From positions 50,265-114,264 of the forward strand of contig NZ_WNHB01000009.1 of the NCBI RefSeq assembly GCF_009718825.1: 64,000 nt of DNA, in the 5' to 3' direction. Below, piece after piece: positions 1 to 9,301 of this stretch. The stretch is from Terrilactibacillus tamarindi (GTDB taxonomy: Bacteria; Bacillota; Bacilli; Bacillales; Sporolactobacillaceae). The notes beneath the pieces were generated by a model, which did no database searches, had not been told where the DNA came from, and worked only from the letters and a program-made list of their open reading frames with translations. Each line of letters starts with the position of its first letter. Position 1 is the stretch's first letter. The translations under genes and the position numbers were made by a program.

Positions 1-2051
1 TTGAGTGGCAAATAACTCGACAGTTGGATTAATATTTGATGAAACGTCTCATTTTTCACAAGTTCCTTTAATTCTGGTGTTTTTTCAACAGCAGCAAGAA
101 AACCCACATATGATCTTTTCTTATCTGATCTTTTGTTATCAATAAATTTAATCGGGTCTGGAGAACCTTCATACTTCACATAGTCCATCAAATAATAAGG
201 AATATCGTTGCCTTTCTTTCTACTGTAGAGTTCTTTAAAAGCATAATACTCATCTTTCAAATATTTCATGGCACGGAAATTTTCTTGATCTAATTGTTCT
301 AGGATCCGTTGCTGTGAAATTTTATCCATTTGAATATGTGTAGCACCTGGTAAGTCAGGAAATCCCCTATCCACGGCAACTTTCAGGCTATCTTTATCAT
401 AGAAACGTTTTCCGCTGAGCGCGATAGCGATGAGAAAAACCTTACTATGATTACCAATAAAATCAAGCACGGTCAAGAAATTTTGTCCTTCAAATTTACG
501 GAGTCCACGACCCAGTTGCTGCATAAAAATAATGGGTGAGTTGGTTGGCCGAAGCATAAGCACTAGATTCACAGAAGGAATATCGACCCCTTCATTAAAA
601 ATATCCACACTAAAAATGACTTGTAAGTCATCATAATCATTTTCAAGCTGCTTGATCACTTCTTCACGCCGAACAGGACTATCTCTTCCTGTTAGACAAG
701 CACTCTTGATGCCTCTTTTTGTGAATTCTTTAGCCATGTATTCTGCATGATCAATACTTATACAGAAACCAAGGCATTTGCATTTAATGCCATCGAACTC
801 ATAGAAATTCATCTTATCAATGATAAAATCAACACGCTTATGTACTTTCAACCGTTTCGATACTTCAGCCACATTATCGATCGACACGTCATGAAGGTCG
901 ATTCCTTCAATATCGGTAATGCCAAAATAGTGAAAAGGTAAGACAAGATTCTCTTCCAAAGCTTCATTTAGCCTTACTTCGAGTGCAATATTATTATCAA
1001 ATAAGCCGAAAACATCACCACTGTCACAACGTTCAGGTGTCGCTGTCATGCCAAGTAAGAACTTTGGTTTAAAGTATTCCAGGACTTTTGTATAACTGGA
1101 ACTTGTGGCATGATGTGCTTCATCAACGATGATATATTCAAACTGGTCTTCAGAAAACAAAAGATAATTATCTTTCAATGTTTGAATCGTTGTAAACACA
1201 TAATTCTTTCCATACTCCTTTTCATTTCCGGTAAAGAGACCCATTTTACCCGAGCCAAGTAACTTTTCAAATGTTTCTTTTGCTTTTCTTAATATTTCTT
1301 CACGATGTACGATAAAAAGAAGTGTTTTCGGTTTGTAGCTTTGAACATCAAACGCTGACATATACGTCTTACCTGTTCCTGTTGCTGATATAACAAGGGC
1401 TCGTTCTTCGCCATGATCCCGCAGCCGATGCAAATTATCCATGGCCTCTCTCTGCATGATGTTCGGTGTAATCTTCTTTTTAACCGTGTATTCAAATTGC
1501 TGTTCACGAACGACCGCGCGTAATTTCATCTCATGAATAAAGTTCTTATACTCTTCTAAAAAAGCTTCATCTGCATCATGGCATCGTTCCCAAAGTTGTT
1601 GATATTCGTTCATCACTTTTGTTAAAAAGCAACCTTGTTCTTTTGAAACGATTTCAACATTCCATTCCACATTACTTTTTAATGCACTTTGCGTAATATT
1701 AGACGAGCCAATCATAATCTTAAAATCATCTTTGTTTTCAAAAATGTACACTTTCGTATGAAATCCAGTTGATCTATCCGTTTGAAAAACCTTGAGTTTG
1801 ATATTGTCGAATGTCTTAATCTTCTCCAATGACTTCGGATCAGTAAAATTCAGATAAGTAGTTGTCATAATCTGACCCTTCACACCGCGATCTTTGAGCT
1901 CTTTCAAGTTATCTAATAGGAGCTGTAAACCACTATAGTTAATGAAAGCTACACTGAGATAAAAGCGTTGGCAGGTTGCAAATGCTTGTTGTAGTTCGTA
2001 TAGGAATGTTTGTCCTTTTGAGTTAGTGATTAGTTTGTTGGTTAGATGCAT
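1..2051 (-). CDS. PLD-family nuclease fused to SF2 DEAD/DEAH helicase (3' end outside window)
   Basis: The reading frame is open from an ATG at 2051 to the left edge, so only the first 683 codons are present. AAAGGA lies 9 nt before the ATG. Residues ~1-175 are a phospholipase-D/HKD-type nuclease domain (HTK at 98-100, then GSSNIT). A superfamily II helicase follows: Walker A SATGTGKT near 222-229, DEAH-type box VDEAHH, GMTATPER, and motif VI QQLGRGLRK. The C-terminal part in view resembles the DUF3427 region of such proteins. Proteins of this layout (COG3886 nuclease plus COG1061 helicase) are DNA-processing enzymes often found in variable or defence-like regions. The cellular role here is unknown. 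Directly upstream lie two transposase remnants, which suits an accessory location. Confidence 0.85.
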   Translation of the reverse strand, partial: MHLTNKLITNSKGQTFLYELQQAFATCQRFYLSVAFINYSGLQLLLDNLKELKDRGVKGQIMTTTYLNFTDPKSLEKIKTFDNIKLKVFQTDRSTGFHTKVYIFENKDDFKIMIGSSNITQSALKSNVEWNVEIVSKEQGCFLTKVMNEYQQLWERCHDADEAFLEEYKNFIHEMKLRAVVREQQFEYTVKKKITPNIMQREAMDNLHRLRDHGEERALVISATGTGKTYMSAFDVQSYKPKTLLFIVHREEILRKAKETFEKLLGSGKMGLFTGNEKEYGKNYVFTTIQTLKDNYLLFSEDQFEYIIVDEAHHATSSSYTKVLEYFKPKFLLGMTATPERCDSGDVFGLFDNNIALEVRLNEALEENLVLPFHYFGITDIEGIDLHDVSIDNVAEVSKRLKVHKRVDFIIDKMNFYEFDGIKCKCLGFCISIDHAEYMAKEFTKRGIKSACLTGRDSPVRREEVIKQLENDYDDLQVIFSVDIFNEGVDIPSVNLVLMLRPTNSPIIFMQQLGRGLRKFEGQNFLTVLDFIGNHSKVFLIAIALSGKRFYDKDSLKVAVDRGFPDLPGATHIQMDKISQQRILEQLDQENFRAMKYLKDEYYAFKELYSRKKGNDIPYYLMDYVKYEGSPDPIKFIDNKRSDKKRSYVGFLAAVEKTPELKELVKNETFHQILIQLSSYLPL

Positions 2052-2230
2052 GTTAGTGAGTCCTTTGGGTTAATGTTAGTTGATTAATAGCCTTTACGTG
2101 AACTGAAATGTAAAATCAGCGATAAATACGACTGGTGATATCTTTATATTTATATCTTAATTGTTATATACTACCTTAACATCTTTAAATTAATCCTTGT
2201 TATCTGCTGAGAGAGTATAAATATGAAAAA

Positions 2231-2428
2231 GGAAGACCTTTTCCCGGTAGAATAAAGTCACCACAACTCATCCATAGAAAAGAGGTCTTCCCTATGAACC
2301 AGTTTACAACAAAAATCGTCGATGCACTAGCAAAAAAGCAAGATATTGCGGAAGTTTTTCATTCTCATTAGAAAAAGCAATCAACTCGCTCTTGGTAACC
2401 GAACTTACTAGTAATCCTTAGGGTACAT
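2231..2428 (+). pseudogene. IS256-family transposase 5' remnant with leader hairpin
   Basis: An inverted repeat (GGAAGACC at 2231-2238, GGTCTTCC at 2284-2291) sits just before an ATG at 2294. About 25 codons then read MNQFTTKIVDALAKKQDIAE and continue to a TAG. One inserted base would restore the frame into EKAINSLLVTELT. From memory, this matches the N-terminus of IS256-family (mutator-type) transposases. The rest of the gene, including the DDE region, is absent, so this is a dead fragment. No right end or target duplication could be recognised. Confidence 0.7.
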
Positions 2429-2652
2429 TTCATGTATTATCTTTAACAACTCACTAGTATTTGTTCCATAATCTTTAATGAATCTTTTAGCTTAATCCAA
2501 TAAATAAGTTGGTCCCTATTTTTTATTCTCCTTAATTGGATAAGTGCCTAGTATAGTAAATAGGTTCAGATAATTAAAAAGACCATCATTTTCATAGTAC
2601 AATAGAAGAACCTATCACAGAACTTCCACTGTAATTCCTAAACCACAAGGAG

Positions 2653-2928
2653 ATGAAAATGATGGCTTATACATTATTGAATCATATTCAAGGTAAAAAC
2701 GGAAGTCGATGGGCAAAATTTGTTCGAGAAACTGGTACTGAAAATCTATTGATGGTGGCGATTGATGCGGCGAAATTTACACATAAGGCGATGATTTGTA
2801 CATTTTATGGGGATATACTAGTTAAACCATTTGAGTTCGATGCTTCATTGACGGGGTTTGAAAAGGTTAAGGAACAGATTCGAATGGAAACAGAACATCA
2901 CTCCCCGAAATTTGGGGAAGTTTGGTGA
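2653..2928 (+). pseudogene. IS110-family transposase N-terminal fragment
   Basis: This 91-codon frame has a good ribosome site (AAGGAG) and ATGs at 2653, 2659 and 2662. It contains the start of the DEDD/RuvC-like domain of IS110 transposases (VAIDAAKFTHKAMI, then FEFDASLTGFEKVK). Full-length members are about 400 residues, so most of the catalytic domain and the C-terminal serine domain are missing. Similarity stops near 2905. There the sequence passes into a short CCCCGAAATTTGGGG near-palindrome and then a dispersed hairpin repeat at 2932-2970. It is almost certainly a non-functional remnant. Confidence 0.8.
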
Positions 2929-2931
2929 ATT

Positions 2932-2970
2932 TTGTCGAAGTGCCTGGCACGCAGCCAGGCGCTTCTACAA
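2932..2970. repeat. Short dispersed palindromic repeat (GTGCCTGGCAC core), complete hairpin copy
   Basis: Arm TTGTCGAAGTGCCTGGC (2932-2948) pairs with GCCAGGCGCTTCTACAA (2954-2970) at 15 of 17 positions around a 5-nt loop. Half-copies of the same unit recur at 12781-12800 and 13826-13846, where they form the 3' ends of coding frames. Confidence 0.75.
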
Positions 2971-2974
2971 GAAC

Positions 2975-4134
2975 CTAACACACCTCCAAGTAATACTTAA
3001 TCTGTATCGCCAAATAAAGATCACACCTGGTTTTAAATGATGCCAAATTTTTATCCAAAATCTGCGCAATTCGGCTAATCTGATAGTTAATGGTATTACG
3101 ATGAACAAAGAGTTCCTTTGCGGTTTGATTAATGCTGCAGTTGTTGTTCAGATAGCACTCTAATGTTTGTAAGTACTTTGTGTTATTAAGTTCATCATAT
3201 TTTTCGAGTTGATATAGTTTTTCATTTTTATAGTCTCGTAAAGCGTCTAAATCGTTCATGGGAAGAAGGAGTTTTAAAAAGTTTAACTCATTATAGAGGA
3301 ATATCGGCTTCTTAATGACTGATTTCTTAATTAAATCTAATACTTTTATCGCTTGAGTATAACTATTTTTTATATTAAAGATCGTTGATTGGTTTGCTCC
3401 TATTCCAGCTATTAAGTCCTTATAATCATAAGAAAGATCATGAAATAGTCGATTTATGACGGTAGAAATATGATCTTCCGTTTCGTTAATAAAGACAATC
3501 ATGAGCTTAACATCCAATAAAAATGAGATAAAAGCATGGTTATCTTTTAAAAGACGGTTGTCCATTCTTTTTTTATATTAAGCAAGGTATTTTCATCACT
3601 GTCGAGCATTTGAATGGCTGCAATACAGTACTGATCGTTTTCTTCGTAGCCATATTTGTCTAATATAGTAAGGTATTCGTCAATATTATTCTGATCAAAA
3701 ATGGTTCCTTTGATCGCTTTCGTTAATTCCGTTTCTTTCTTTTCAGATTGAAGTAATTCATACGTAAAGATCCGGATCACATCGGCCAAATAGATATGCC
3801 AAGGAACAGAAAATAACGGAAAGTCATGTTCGTTACAATAAGCGATCATTTCCGGTGTGACATTTTTGATAAACGGTCCTATATTTACAATCATACCGCT
3901 TGCACTGTTTTTGACGTTTTGTTTGATCAGATTAAATAGATCTTCCTCTTCCTTTAATCCAACGCCTGTGGTAAACGTCATTTCATTCCCATGCAGAAAA
4001 TCAGACATATCTAGACTCTCGACCGTATGGATCCATCTCACTAGATTATCCAGTCCTTGCTCACCCGCGAGAAGCGTCAATTCATGGCTATTTTTCACTT
4101 TCATATAAAGTTGTCGAACAGAATTGGCCATCAC
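2975..4134 (-). pseudogene. PucR-family transcriptional regulator, frameshifted
   Basis: Two frames together encode one PucR-type regulator. Codons from 4134 to 3547 give the N-terminal PucR sensing domain (MMANSVRQLYMKVKNSHELT onward). A second frame, from about 3565 to 2975, gives the rest, ending in the PucR/CdaR helix-turn-helix (NQTAKELFVHRNTINYQISR). The break lies in a run of seven A on the coding strand at about 3568-3575; one extra A restores a continuous protein reading NIKKRMDNRLL. It may be a true inactivating indel or a homopolymer sequencing error. It is the last gene of the 3-9 kb operon, 20 bp after the exporter gene, and would be the natural regulator of that pathway. Confidence 0.8.
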
Positions 4135-4154
4135 GAGCTCCCCCTTTTTTTAAA

Positions 4155-4862
4155 TTATACCAATAAGAGCAAGCCTGAGAAAAGTAGCAAAATATTGGTC
4201 AAAGCCATAAAAAGATTCTGCTTAATTCTATTAAACAGGTAATTACCCGCAAAAATACCGATGGTGATCGGGATAATCGATAGGAGACATAGAAGTAAGA
4301 TGTGTCCATTGACTTGTCCTGAAAAAGCTTGTTGTCCAAACAGAAACATGTTCAATATAGCCCAAACGGCAGCCATCGTTGCTCTGAATTCCGTTTTATC
4401 TTTAAATACAATAGCGGCATAAATAACGAGTAAGGCGCCTCCAGAAATGATCAATCCATGGATCACACCGGCCATAAGCAATAACATGAGCAAGAGGAGT
4501 TTAGGAAGGTGTAAGGACTTTCTGATACATAAGTTTTTTAAAGCAATGATAATGATTAAGATGGCGTATGAGAGAATTAAGATATGAATCGGTATTTTAC
4601 TATAGATGGTCAGTCCTACCACCATGCCAATTAACATGAGTAAGATGATTTTGGTCAATTCTCGTTTATTTATATTGTTGTAATTGCTTATCGCAATCCA
4701 CATGCAGCTGATCATCGCAATAAAGTTCAATAGAATCTTCGATAATGGGACGCCGATGACTTGGATTGAGAGTGGCATGGCAATTAATGTTCCGGCAAAT
4801 CCAGTGATTGTTTGGATGGCGTTTGAATAAAACATGATGAAGAATAATAGAATGAGTTTCAC
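4155..4862 (-). CDS. TauE/SafE (TSUP) family membrane exporter
   Basis: This is a small integral membrane protein with about seven hydrophobic segments and the TSUP pattern near its start (FYSNAIQTITGFAGTLIAMP). TSUP proteins move sulfite, sulfonates or other small organic anions across the cytoplasmic membrane. The frame extends upstream to an ATG at 4955, but that start has no ribosome site and precedes a hydrophilic stretch unlike the family. The GTG at 4862, preceded by AAGGA, gives a 235-residue protein that begins at the first membrane segment. It is fourth in the aminotransferase operon. That position suggests it exports an acidic end product such as isethionate (inference). Confidence 0.75.
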   Translation of the reverse strand: MKLILLFFIMFYSNAIQTITGFAGTLIAMPLSIQVIGVPLSKILLNFIAMISCMWIAISNYNNINKRELTKIILLMLIGMVVGLTIYSKIPIHILILSYAILIIIIALKNLCIRKSLHLPKLLLLMLLLMAGVIHGLIISGGALLVIYAAIVFKDKTEFRATMAAVWAILNMFLFGQQAFSGQVNGHILLLCLLSIIPITIGIFAGNYLFNRIKQNLFMALTNILLLFSGLLLLV

Positions 4863-4958
4863 GGGTCTTCGTTCCTTGTCTTTTTTATTTAAGTGCTTAA
4901 AAAATGTTATTTGGCTATTTCCCAATGTCGGAACAACCAAATAACATGGACTCATTTC

Positions 4959-6107
4959 TTATTTGATAAGTGCTTTTTCTTTTGTGTCATTTCCAGCTAA
5001 AGATTGATACATGACATACAACATCTCATCCGTCACTGCGACTGGGTTATTATAGAGATTGGGATGCCGGCTTAATTTAACAAGTTGATGAATTTGATCT
5101 TCCGTTAACTGATATTTCTTTAAATCTACGGTTAAATTCATGTCTTTTTTAAGTTGATAGATCCTATCCGCCATTTCATCTACTGAATGAAAACCTACCT
5201 TTCTAGCAAAATCTGTTAAGCGCCCATTTTCTGCTTCTTCATTCATGCGAGCAAAATAATCTAAGGTGATCCCGCAAGCTTCACCATGAGGAATGTCATA
5301 AAGGTTCGTTAACGGGAAAGAGCAGGCATGAGACGCCGCTGTTTTTGGAAGAGTAAAAGAGAGTCCTGCAATTAAACTTGCCTCACACATCTTCTCTCTT
5401 GCTTCGATATTTTCTGGATCCTTGTAAGCTGTATAGAGATAGTTGAACACAAGCTGTGCTGCATGAATGGCTAATGCATCGCAAATTGGTTGGTGTCCTT
5501 TACTCCAATAGCCTTCTAAGGCATGAGCAAGCGTATCAATACCTACACAAGCGGTGACTCTCGGCGACATGGTAATGGTTAACTCTGGATCAATAAGTGC
5601 AATAGCTGGATAGAAATTATCCGAGTTAATCGGTCCTTTATACCCTGTTTCATAGTTTGTAAGAACGGATACACAGGTCACTTCAGAGCCTGTTCCAGCT
5701 GTTGTTGGAACGGCGATTAAAGGTAAATGTTCCTTTGGCAGCGGCAAGCCTGTTCCGTGGTACGTTGTAATGTCATCTTCGGTCAAGCAGATGGTTGCCG
5801 CCGCCTTGGCACAATCCATTGAGCTCCCTCCACCCAAAGCAATGACAAAATCACAATTATATTGTTTAATAACATCGGAACATTCCATCACATTTTTTAC
5901 CGAAGGGTTAGGCATGACGTCCCCATACACGTGGTTAATAAGGCCGTTTGATTGTTCAATCATCGTTTTTACCAAGGCACTGTCTTTAAAATGATGACCA
6001 CATACTATGATCCCATTTTCCTTTCCAAGTTCCTTGGCGATCATGCCTAATTCTTTTATTCTTCCATTACCAAATCGAATATCCACAGGTTGACTGTAAT
6101 TCCACAT
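4959..6107 (-). CDS. Iron-dependent alcohol dehydrogenase
   Basis: This 382-residue protein belongs to the group III iron-containing alcohol dehydrogenases. The NAD-binding GGGSSMD is at ~92-98, and the four predicted metal ligands are D191, H195, H260 and H274. Such enzymes interconvert aldehydes and alcohols with NAD(P)H. The ATG at 6107 follows GAGGTG at the right distance, which is better than the further upstream start at 6125. It lies 48 bp after the permease gene. With a transaminase upstream and a TSUP exporter downstream, it probably reduces the aldehyde made by deamination. If the amine is taurine, that would be sulfoacetaldehyde to isethionate; a GABA- or beta-alanine-derived semialdehyde is an alternative. 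Confidence 0.85.
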   Translation of the reverse strand: MWNYSQPVDIRFGNGRIKELGMIAKELGKENGIIVCGHHFKDSALVKTMIEQSNGLINHVYGDVMPNPSVKNVMECSDVIKQYNCDFVIALGGGSSMDCAKAAATICLTEDDITTYHGTGLPLPKEHLPLIAVPTTAGTGSEVTCVSVLTNYETGYKGPINSDNFYPAIALIDPELTITMSPRVTACVGIDTLAHALEGYWSKGHQPICDALAIHAAQLVFNYLYTAYKDPENIEAREKMCEASLIAGLSFTLPKTAASHACSFPLTNLYDIPHGEACGITLDYFARMNEEAENGRLTDFARKVGFHSVDEMADRIYQLKKDMNLTVDLKKYQLTEDQIHQLVKLSRHPNLYNNPVAVTDEMLYVMYQSLAGNDTKEKALIK

Positions 6108-6155
6108 GATAAACACCTCACACACGATCTATTTTTAGTTTTCTCTGATTTAAAT

Positions 6156-7556
6156 TTAATTTTTTTGTATTCTTCCTTTGAGCTTGACTTGATAATAAAC
6201 TAATAATATGACTAACCAACCGATTCCACCAAAGACGGAGATTCTCGTTAACGGCGACGTAATAATCGCAATGAGTGCTGTAATTAAGATGAGAAGTCCG
6301 ATAATCGGTACCGTTGGCCAAAACTGAATTGGATAATGTAACACTTTATTTTGTTGGTTGGCTTTTCGTCTAAATAACAATTCACTGATTAAGATCACGC
6401 CCCACGTCCAAAGCGACGCGAAAGCTGATGCACTTGTAATCCATACATAGACATTATCTGGTGCCAAATAAGTAATGAAGACACCGATCGAGATTATGGC
6501 TGCAGTGACCCATACAGCGACATGAGGAACGTCGTTTCGGTTCAGTTTGGTAAAGTTGTTAGGGTAGTACCCCTTCTTTGCCATTCCGAAAAGCATACGG
6601 CTTCCACCATACACGCCGGTATTACTCGATGAAAAGGCAGACAAGATGATAATTAAATTAACCAATCCTGCGGCAAACGGAATGCCAATTTTGGTAAACA
6701 TCAAAACATAAGGACTGGCACTTTTCTCCAAGATATACGTCCATGGAAAGGCACAAAGCATAATTAAGATCGAGCCAATATAAAATAGAGAGATTCTTAA
6801 TGCAACTGTTTGAAACGATTTTTTCAGAGTGACTCTTGGATTATGCGATTCCCCTGCTTCAACCGCCAGTGTTTCAATACCGCTATAGACTTGAACGACG
6901 AGTGAAATCGTGGCAAACACACCTAAGATTCCGTTTGGTAAAAATCCGCCATTTGACCAAAGATTCGTTAACCCAACAGCCTGTCCATGGTTAAATAGAC
7001 CGGTTAAGATGATAAGAGCACCAAAGGCCATAAATACGGTAATCGCCATGACTTTTAAAATAGCAAACCAATATTCTAGTTCACCAAATATTTTGACGCT
7101 AAGAAGATTTGAAAGTGTAAATAGAACTAACGCAATCAGTCCAGGGATCCAAGCTGGGAAGGCCGGGTACCAATATTGAACGAGCTTTCCTATGGCAGCG
7201 AGTTCGGACATGACGGTCGCGACCCAATAAAACCACCACATGCCTGATGTTAAAAAGCCCATCCGGTCTCCCATATACTCCCCAGCAAAATGACTAAATG
7301 AACCCGAAATCGGATTTTCCATCGTCATTTCACCCAAACAACGCATCACAATCGCCGCTAATATCCCGCAAAACACAAAACTAATTAAGACACCTGGTCC
7401 AGCCAGCTTCACCGCTGTTGCCGATCCGTAAAACAAACCAACTCCGATAACGCCTCCTAGAGCAAGCATTTGAATATGTCTTTTCGATAAGCTCCGTTCC
7501 AGTTCTTTCTCGCCTTTCGTTTCTTCAACCCATTCTTCTTTTAACTTGGCCTGCAA
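6156..7556 (-). CDS. APC/AAT-family amino-acid permease
   Basis: This ~466-residue transporter has twelve predicted membrane segments. It carries the AAT-family opening (SKRHIQMLALGGVIGVGLFYGSA, near 27-49 of the longer frame) and the conserved EYWFAILKVMAI segment. The family imports amino acids by proton symport. An ATG at 7562 is only 2 nt from GGGAGG, whereas the TTG at 7556 is 8 nt from it, so TTG is the likelier start. It lies between the aminotransferase and alcohol dehydrogenase genes with short gaps, so it most likely imports the substrate of the pathway. The substrate cannot be read from sequence. Confidence 0.85.
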   Translation of the reverse strand: MQAKLKEEWVEETKGEKELERSLSKRHIQMLALGGVIGVGLFYGSATAVKLAGPGVLISFVFCGILAAIVMRCLGEMTMENPISGSFSHFAGEYMGDRMGFLTSGMWWFYWVATVMSELAAIGKLVQYWYPAFPAWIPGLIALVLFTLSNLLSVKIFGELEYWFAILKVMAITVFMAFGALIILTGLFNHGQAVGLTNLWSNGGFLPNGILGVFATISLVVQVYSGIETLAVEAGESHNPRVTLKKSFQTVALRISLFYIGSILIMLCAFPWTYILEKSASPYVLMFTKIGIPFAAGLVNLIIILSAFSSSNTGVYGGSRMLFGMAKKGYYPNNFTKLNRNDVPHVAVWVTAAIISIGVFITYLAPDNVYVWITSASAFASLWTWGVILISELLFRRKANQQNKVLHYPIQFWPTVPIIGLLILITALIAIITSPLTRISVFGGIGWLVILLVYYQVKLKGRIQKN

Positions 7557-7593
7557 CTTCATGACCTCCCTCTATAAACAAGATAGATTCCGA

Positions 7594-8949
7594 TTAAAAC
7601 AAATAGGTTTGATCAACCCAAGTCAACACTTCATCTAAAATTGGCAGAGTCTCTAATAACTGTTCTTTCGTTATGATAAGCGGTGGACAAATATTGATGT
7701 TATTTTCACGTCCAAAGGTGGAGAAACCTTTTTCTTTTAATTTGCCCATGATGGTAGACATAATGTTGTTAGGTGTACCATACGGCACGAGCGGTTCACG
7801 TGTTGCTTTGTCTTTGACGAGTTCAAGTGCTGAGAAGAGTCCGATATATCGAACATCACCTACGCAAGGATGTTTTTCTTTCATTCCTTCTAAAAATTCA
7901 CCTAGATACTGCCCCACTTCATTGACGTGATCTAAAATTTGATGTTCAAAGTAATAATTGACAGACGCTACACCCGCCGCACAGGCTAATGTATGACCGC
8001 TATACGTTAAGCCGCACTGCAAGACATTGTCTTCAAAATATTTGGAGACCTTATCGCTTACGATAACTCCGCCGAGCTGAACATAGCCGCACGTCACGCC
8101 TTTTGCAAAAGTAATTAAATCAGGTTCAATACCCCAATGTTGGAAAGCAAACATTTTTCCAGTACGACCAAACCCAGCCATCACTTCATCACAAATCATT
8201 AAGATGCCATATTTATCACATAACTTTCTAACACCTTGTAAGTAACCTTCTGGTGGAATAATGACCCCATTTGCACCCGTAATGCTTTCTAGTAAAATAG
8301 CGGCAATGGCGTTCGGACCTTCATAAATGATTTGTTCTTCTAATTGGTGAAGATAATAGTTTGTTGCTTCTTCTTCATCTGCAAATTTGATTTTTTCATG
8401 ATAGATATACGGATCGAAAAATTTGATAAAACCGGAAGCTGCTGGACTTTCAGCTGCAAATCGTCTTGGATCACCTGATGCATTTGCGGCCCCTAAAGAC
8501 GCTCCGTGATACGATCTATATCTGCTTAAAATTTTACTTTTACCTGTCACCATGCGTGCCATCTTGATTGCATTTTCATTCGCTTCGGCCCCGCCATTCG
8601 TAAAGAACACCCTCGAATAATTGTCACCTGCGATATCTACTAACATTTTCGCTAATTTTGCTTTTGGTTCCGTCGCATAAGCCGGCGCCATAAATGCCAT
8701 TTTATCGACCTGCTCATGGATTGCATTAATAATTTCTTTATTGTTGTGACCTAAGTTCGTACACACCAACAAGGAACTCATGTCAGTATATCGTTTGCCT
8801 TGGTAATCCCAGAAATAAATGCCATCTGCTTTTTCAATAGCTAAAGCCTTGTTTCCTTGTTTTGACCAAGAATGCATCACATAATCTTTATCTAAATCTT
8901 GAATTTCTTCACCCGTTAATACTTGATCCGCTTTTAAAACATCAACCAT
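7594..8949 (-). CDS. Class III omega-aminotransferase (taurine or similar omega-amine, candidate)
   Basis: This is a 451-residue fold-type I PLP enzyme. The PLP-binding aspartate is in ICDEVMAGFGRTG (D254) and the Schiff-base lysine is K283 in TFAKGVTCG. TNGGAEANENAIKMAR is the cofactor phosphate region. Class III enzymes move terminal amino groups (GABA, beta-alanine, taurine, putrescine) to pyruvate or 2-oxoglutarate. The ATG at 8949 follows GGAGGG by 7 nt; the in-frame ATG at 8964 overlaps that site. It is first in a five-gene operon with a permease, an iron alcohol dehydrogenase and a TauE-type exporter. That layout recalls taurine nitrogen-scavenging clusters, but the substrate is inference. 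Confidence 0.8.
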   Translation of the reverse strand: MVDVLKADQVLTGEEIQDLDKDYVMHSWSKQGNKALAIEKADGIYFWDYQGKRYTDMSSLLVCTNLGHNNKEIINAIHEQVDKMAFMAPAYATEPKAKLAKMLVDIAGDNYSRVFFTNGGAEANENAIKMARMVTGKSKILSRYRSYHGASLGAANASGDPRRFAAESPAASGFIKFFDPYIYHEKIKFADEEEATNYYLHQLEEQIIYEGPNAIAAILLESITGANGVIIPPEGYLQGVRKLCDKYGILMICDEVMAGFGRTGKMFAFQHWGIEPDLITFAKGVTCGYVQLGGVIVSDKVSKYFEDNVLQCGLTYSGHTLACAAGVASVNYYFEHQILDHVNEVGQYLGEFLEGMKEKHPCVGDVRYIGLFSALELVKDKATREPLVPYGTPNNIMSTIMGKLKEKGFSTFGRENNINICPPLIITKEQLLETLPILDEVLTWVDQTYLF

Positions 8950-9002
8950 TTGATATCCCTCCATATTTAAACTAAAACTTCAGTTATTTTATATCGTGTG
9001 TT

Positions 9003-9016
9003 TGTGCTCAAGCACA
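9003..9016. promoter_or_regulatory. Palindromic operator candidate, proximal copy
   Basis: TGTGCTCAAGCACA has one central mismatch from a perfect palindrome. It begins 54 bp upstream of the aminotransferase start at 8949 and overlaps the region expected for its promoter. The same motif recurs at 9181-9200. It is probably the binding site of a dimeric regulator of the operon. Confidence 0.5.
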
Positions 9017-9057
9017 TAACCCTCCGGAAGGCTATGTTCAGTCAATGGTAAAGGTAG

Positions 9058-9276
9058 CTAATCTTTATCAAAAAAACGCTTTGTTAAATCATAAATAAAG
9101 CCAGCAATAAATAATTTTTTACTATACAAATCATTATATATTTTTAGAATTTTATTACAATGAGACTGCAGCTTAAGAATCTTTGTGCTCGAGCACAAAG
9201 TGGATTGGGAATTTATTTTCTCTTTAGCATTAATCAATTTTCTTTCAAGGGGTACAGAAATTGGAATAACAATCAT
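9058..9276 (-). CDS. Small hypothetical protein (doubtful)
   Basis: A 72-codon frame lies between the operon promoter region and the ywbE terminator. It has no recognisable ribosome site before its ATG, no family I recognise, and the 20-bp palindrome at 9181-9200 lies inside it. The C-terminal IYDLTKRFFDKD could be amphipathic. It is more likely a chance frame in a leader region than a gene. Confidence 0.2.
   Translation of the reverse strand: MIVIPISVPLERKLINAKEKINSQSTLCSSTKILKLQSHCNKILKIYNDLYSKKLFIAGFIYDLTKRFFDKD
9181..9200. promoter_or_regulatory. Perfect 20-bp palindrome, distal operator candidate
   Basis: CTTTGTGCTCGAGCACAAAG is a perfect inverted repeat. It shares TTTGTGCTC and AGCACA with the site at 9001-9016, and the two centres are 181 bp apart. 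No T-run follows on either strand, so it does not look like a terminator. Confidence 0.5.
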
Positions 9277-9301
9277 TACACCTATATAAAAACAAAAAAA
9301 C

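Noticed and set aside
6118..6321. 67-codon minus-strand frame over the permease 3' end
   Set aside because: It overlaps a real permease gene in another frame and has no ribosome site.
9058..9276. Small regulator gene next to the paired palindromes
   Set aside because: The frame has no DNA-binding motif and no ribosome site, and it contains the palindrome itself; kept only as a doubtful CDS.
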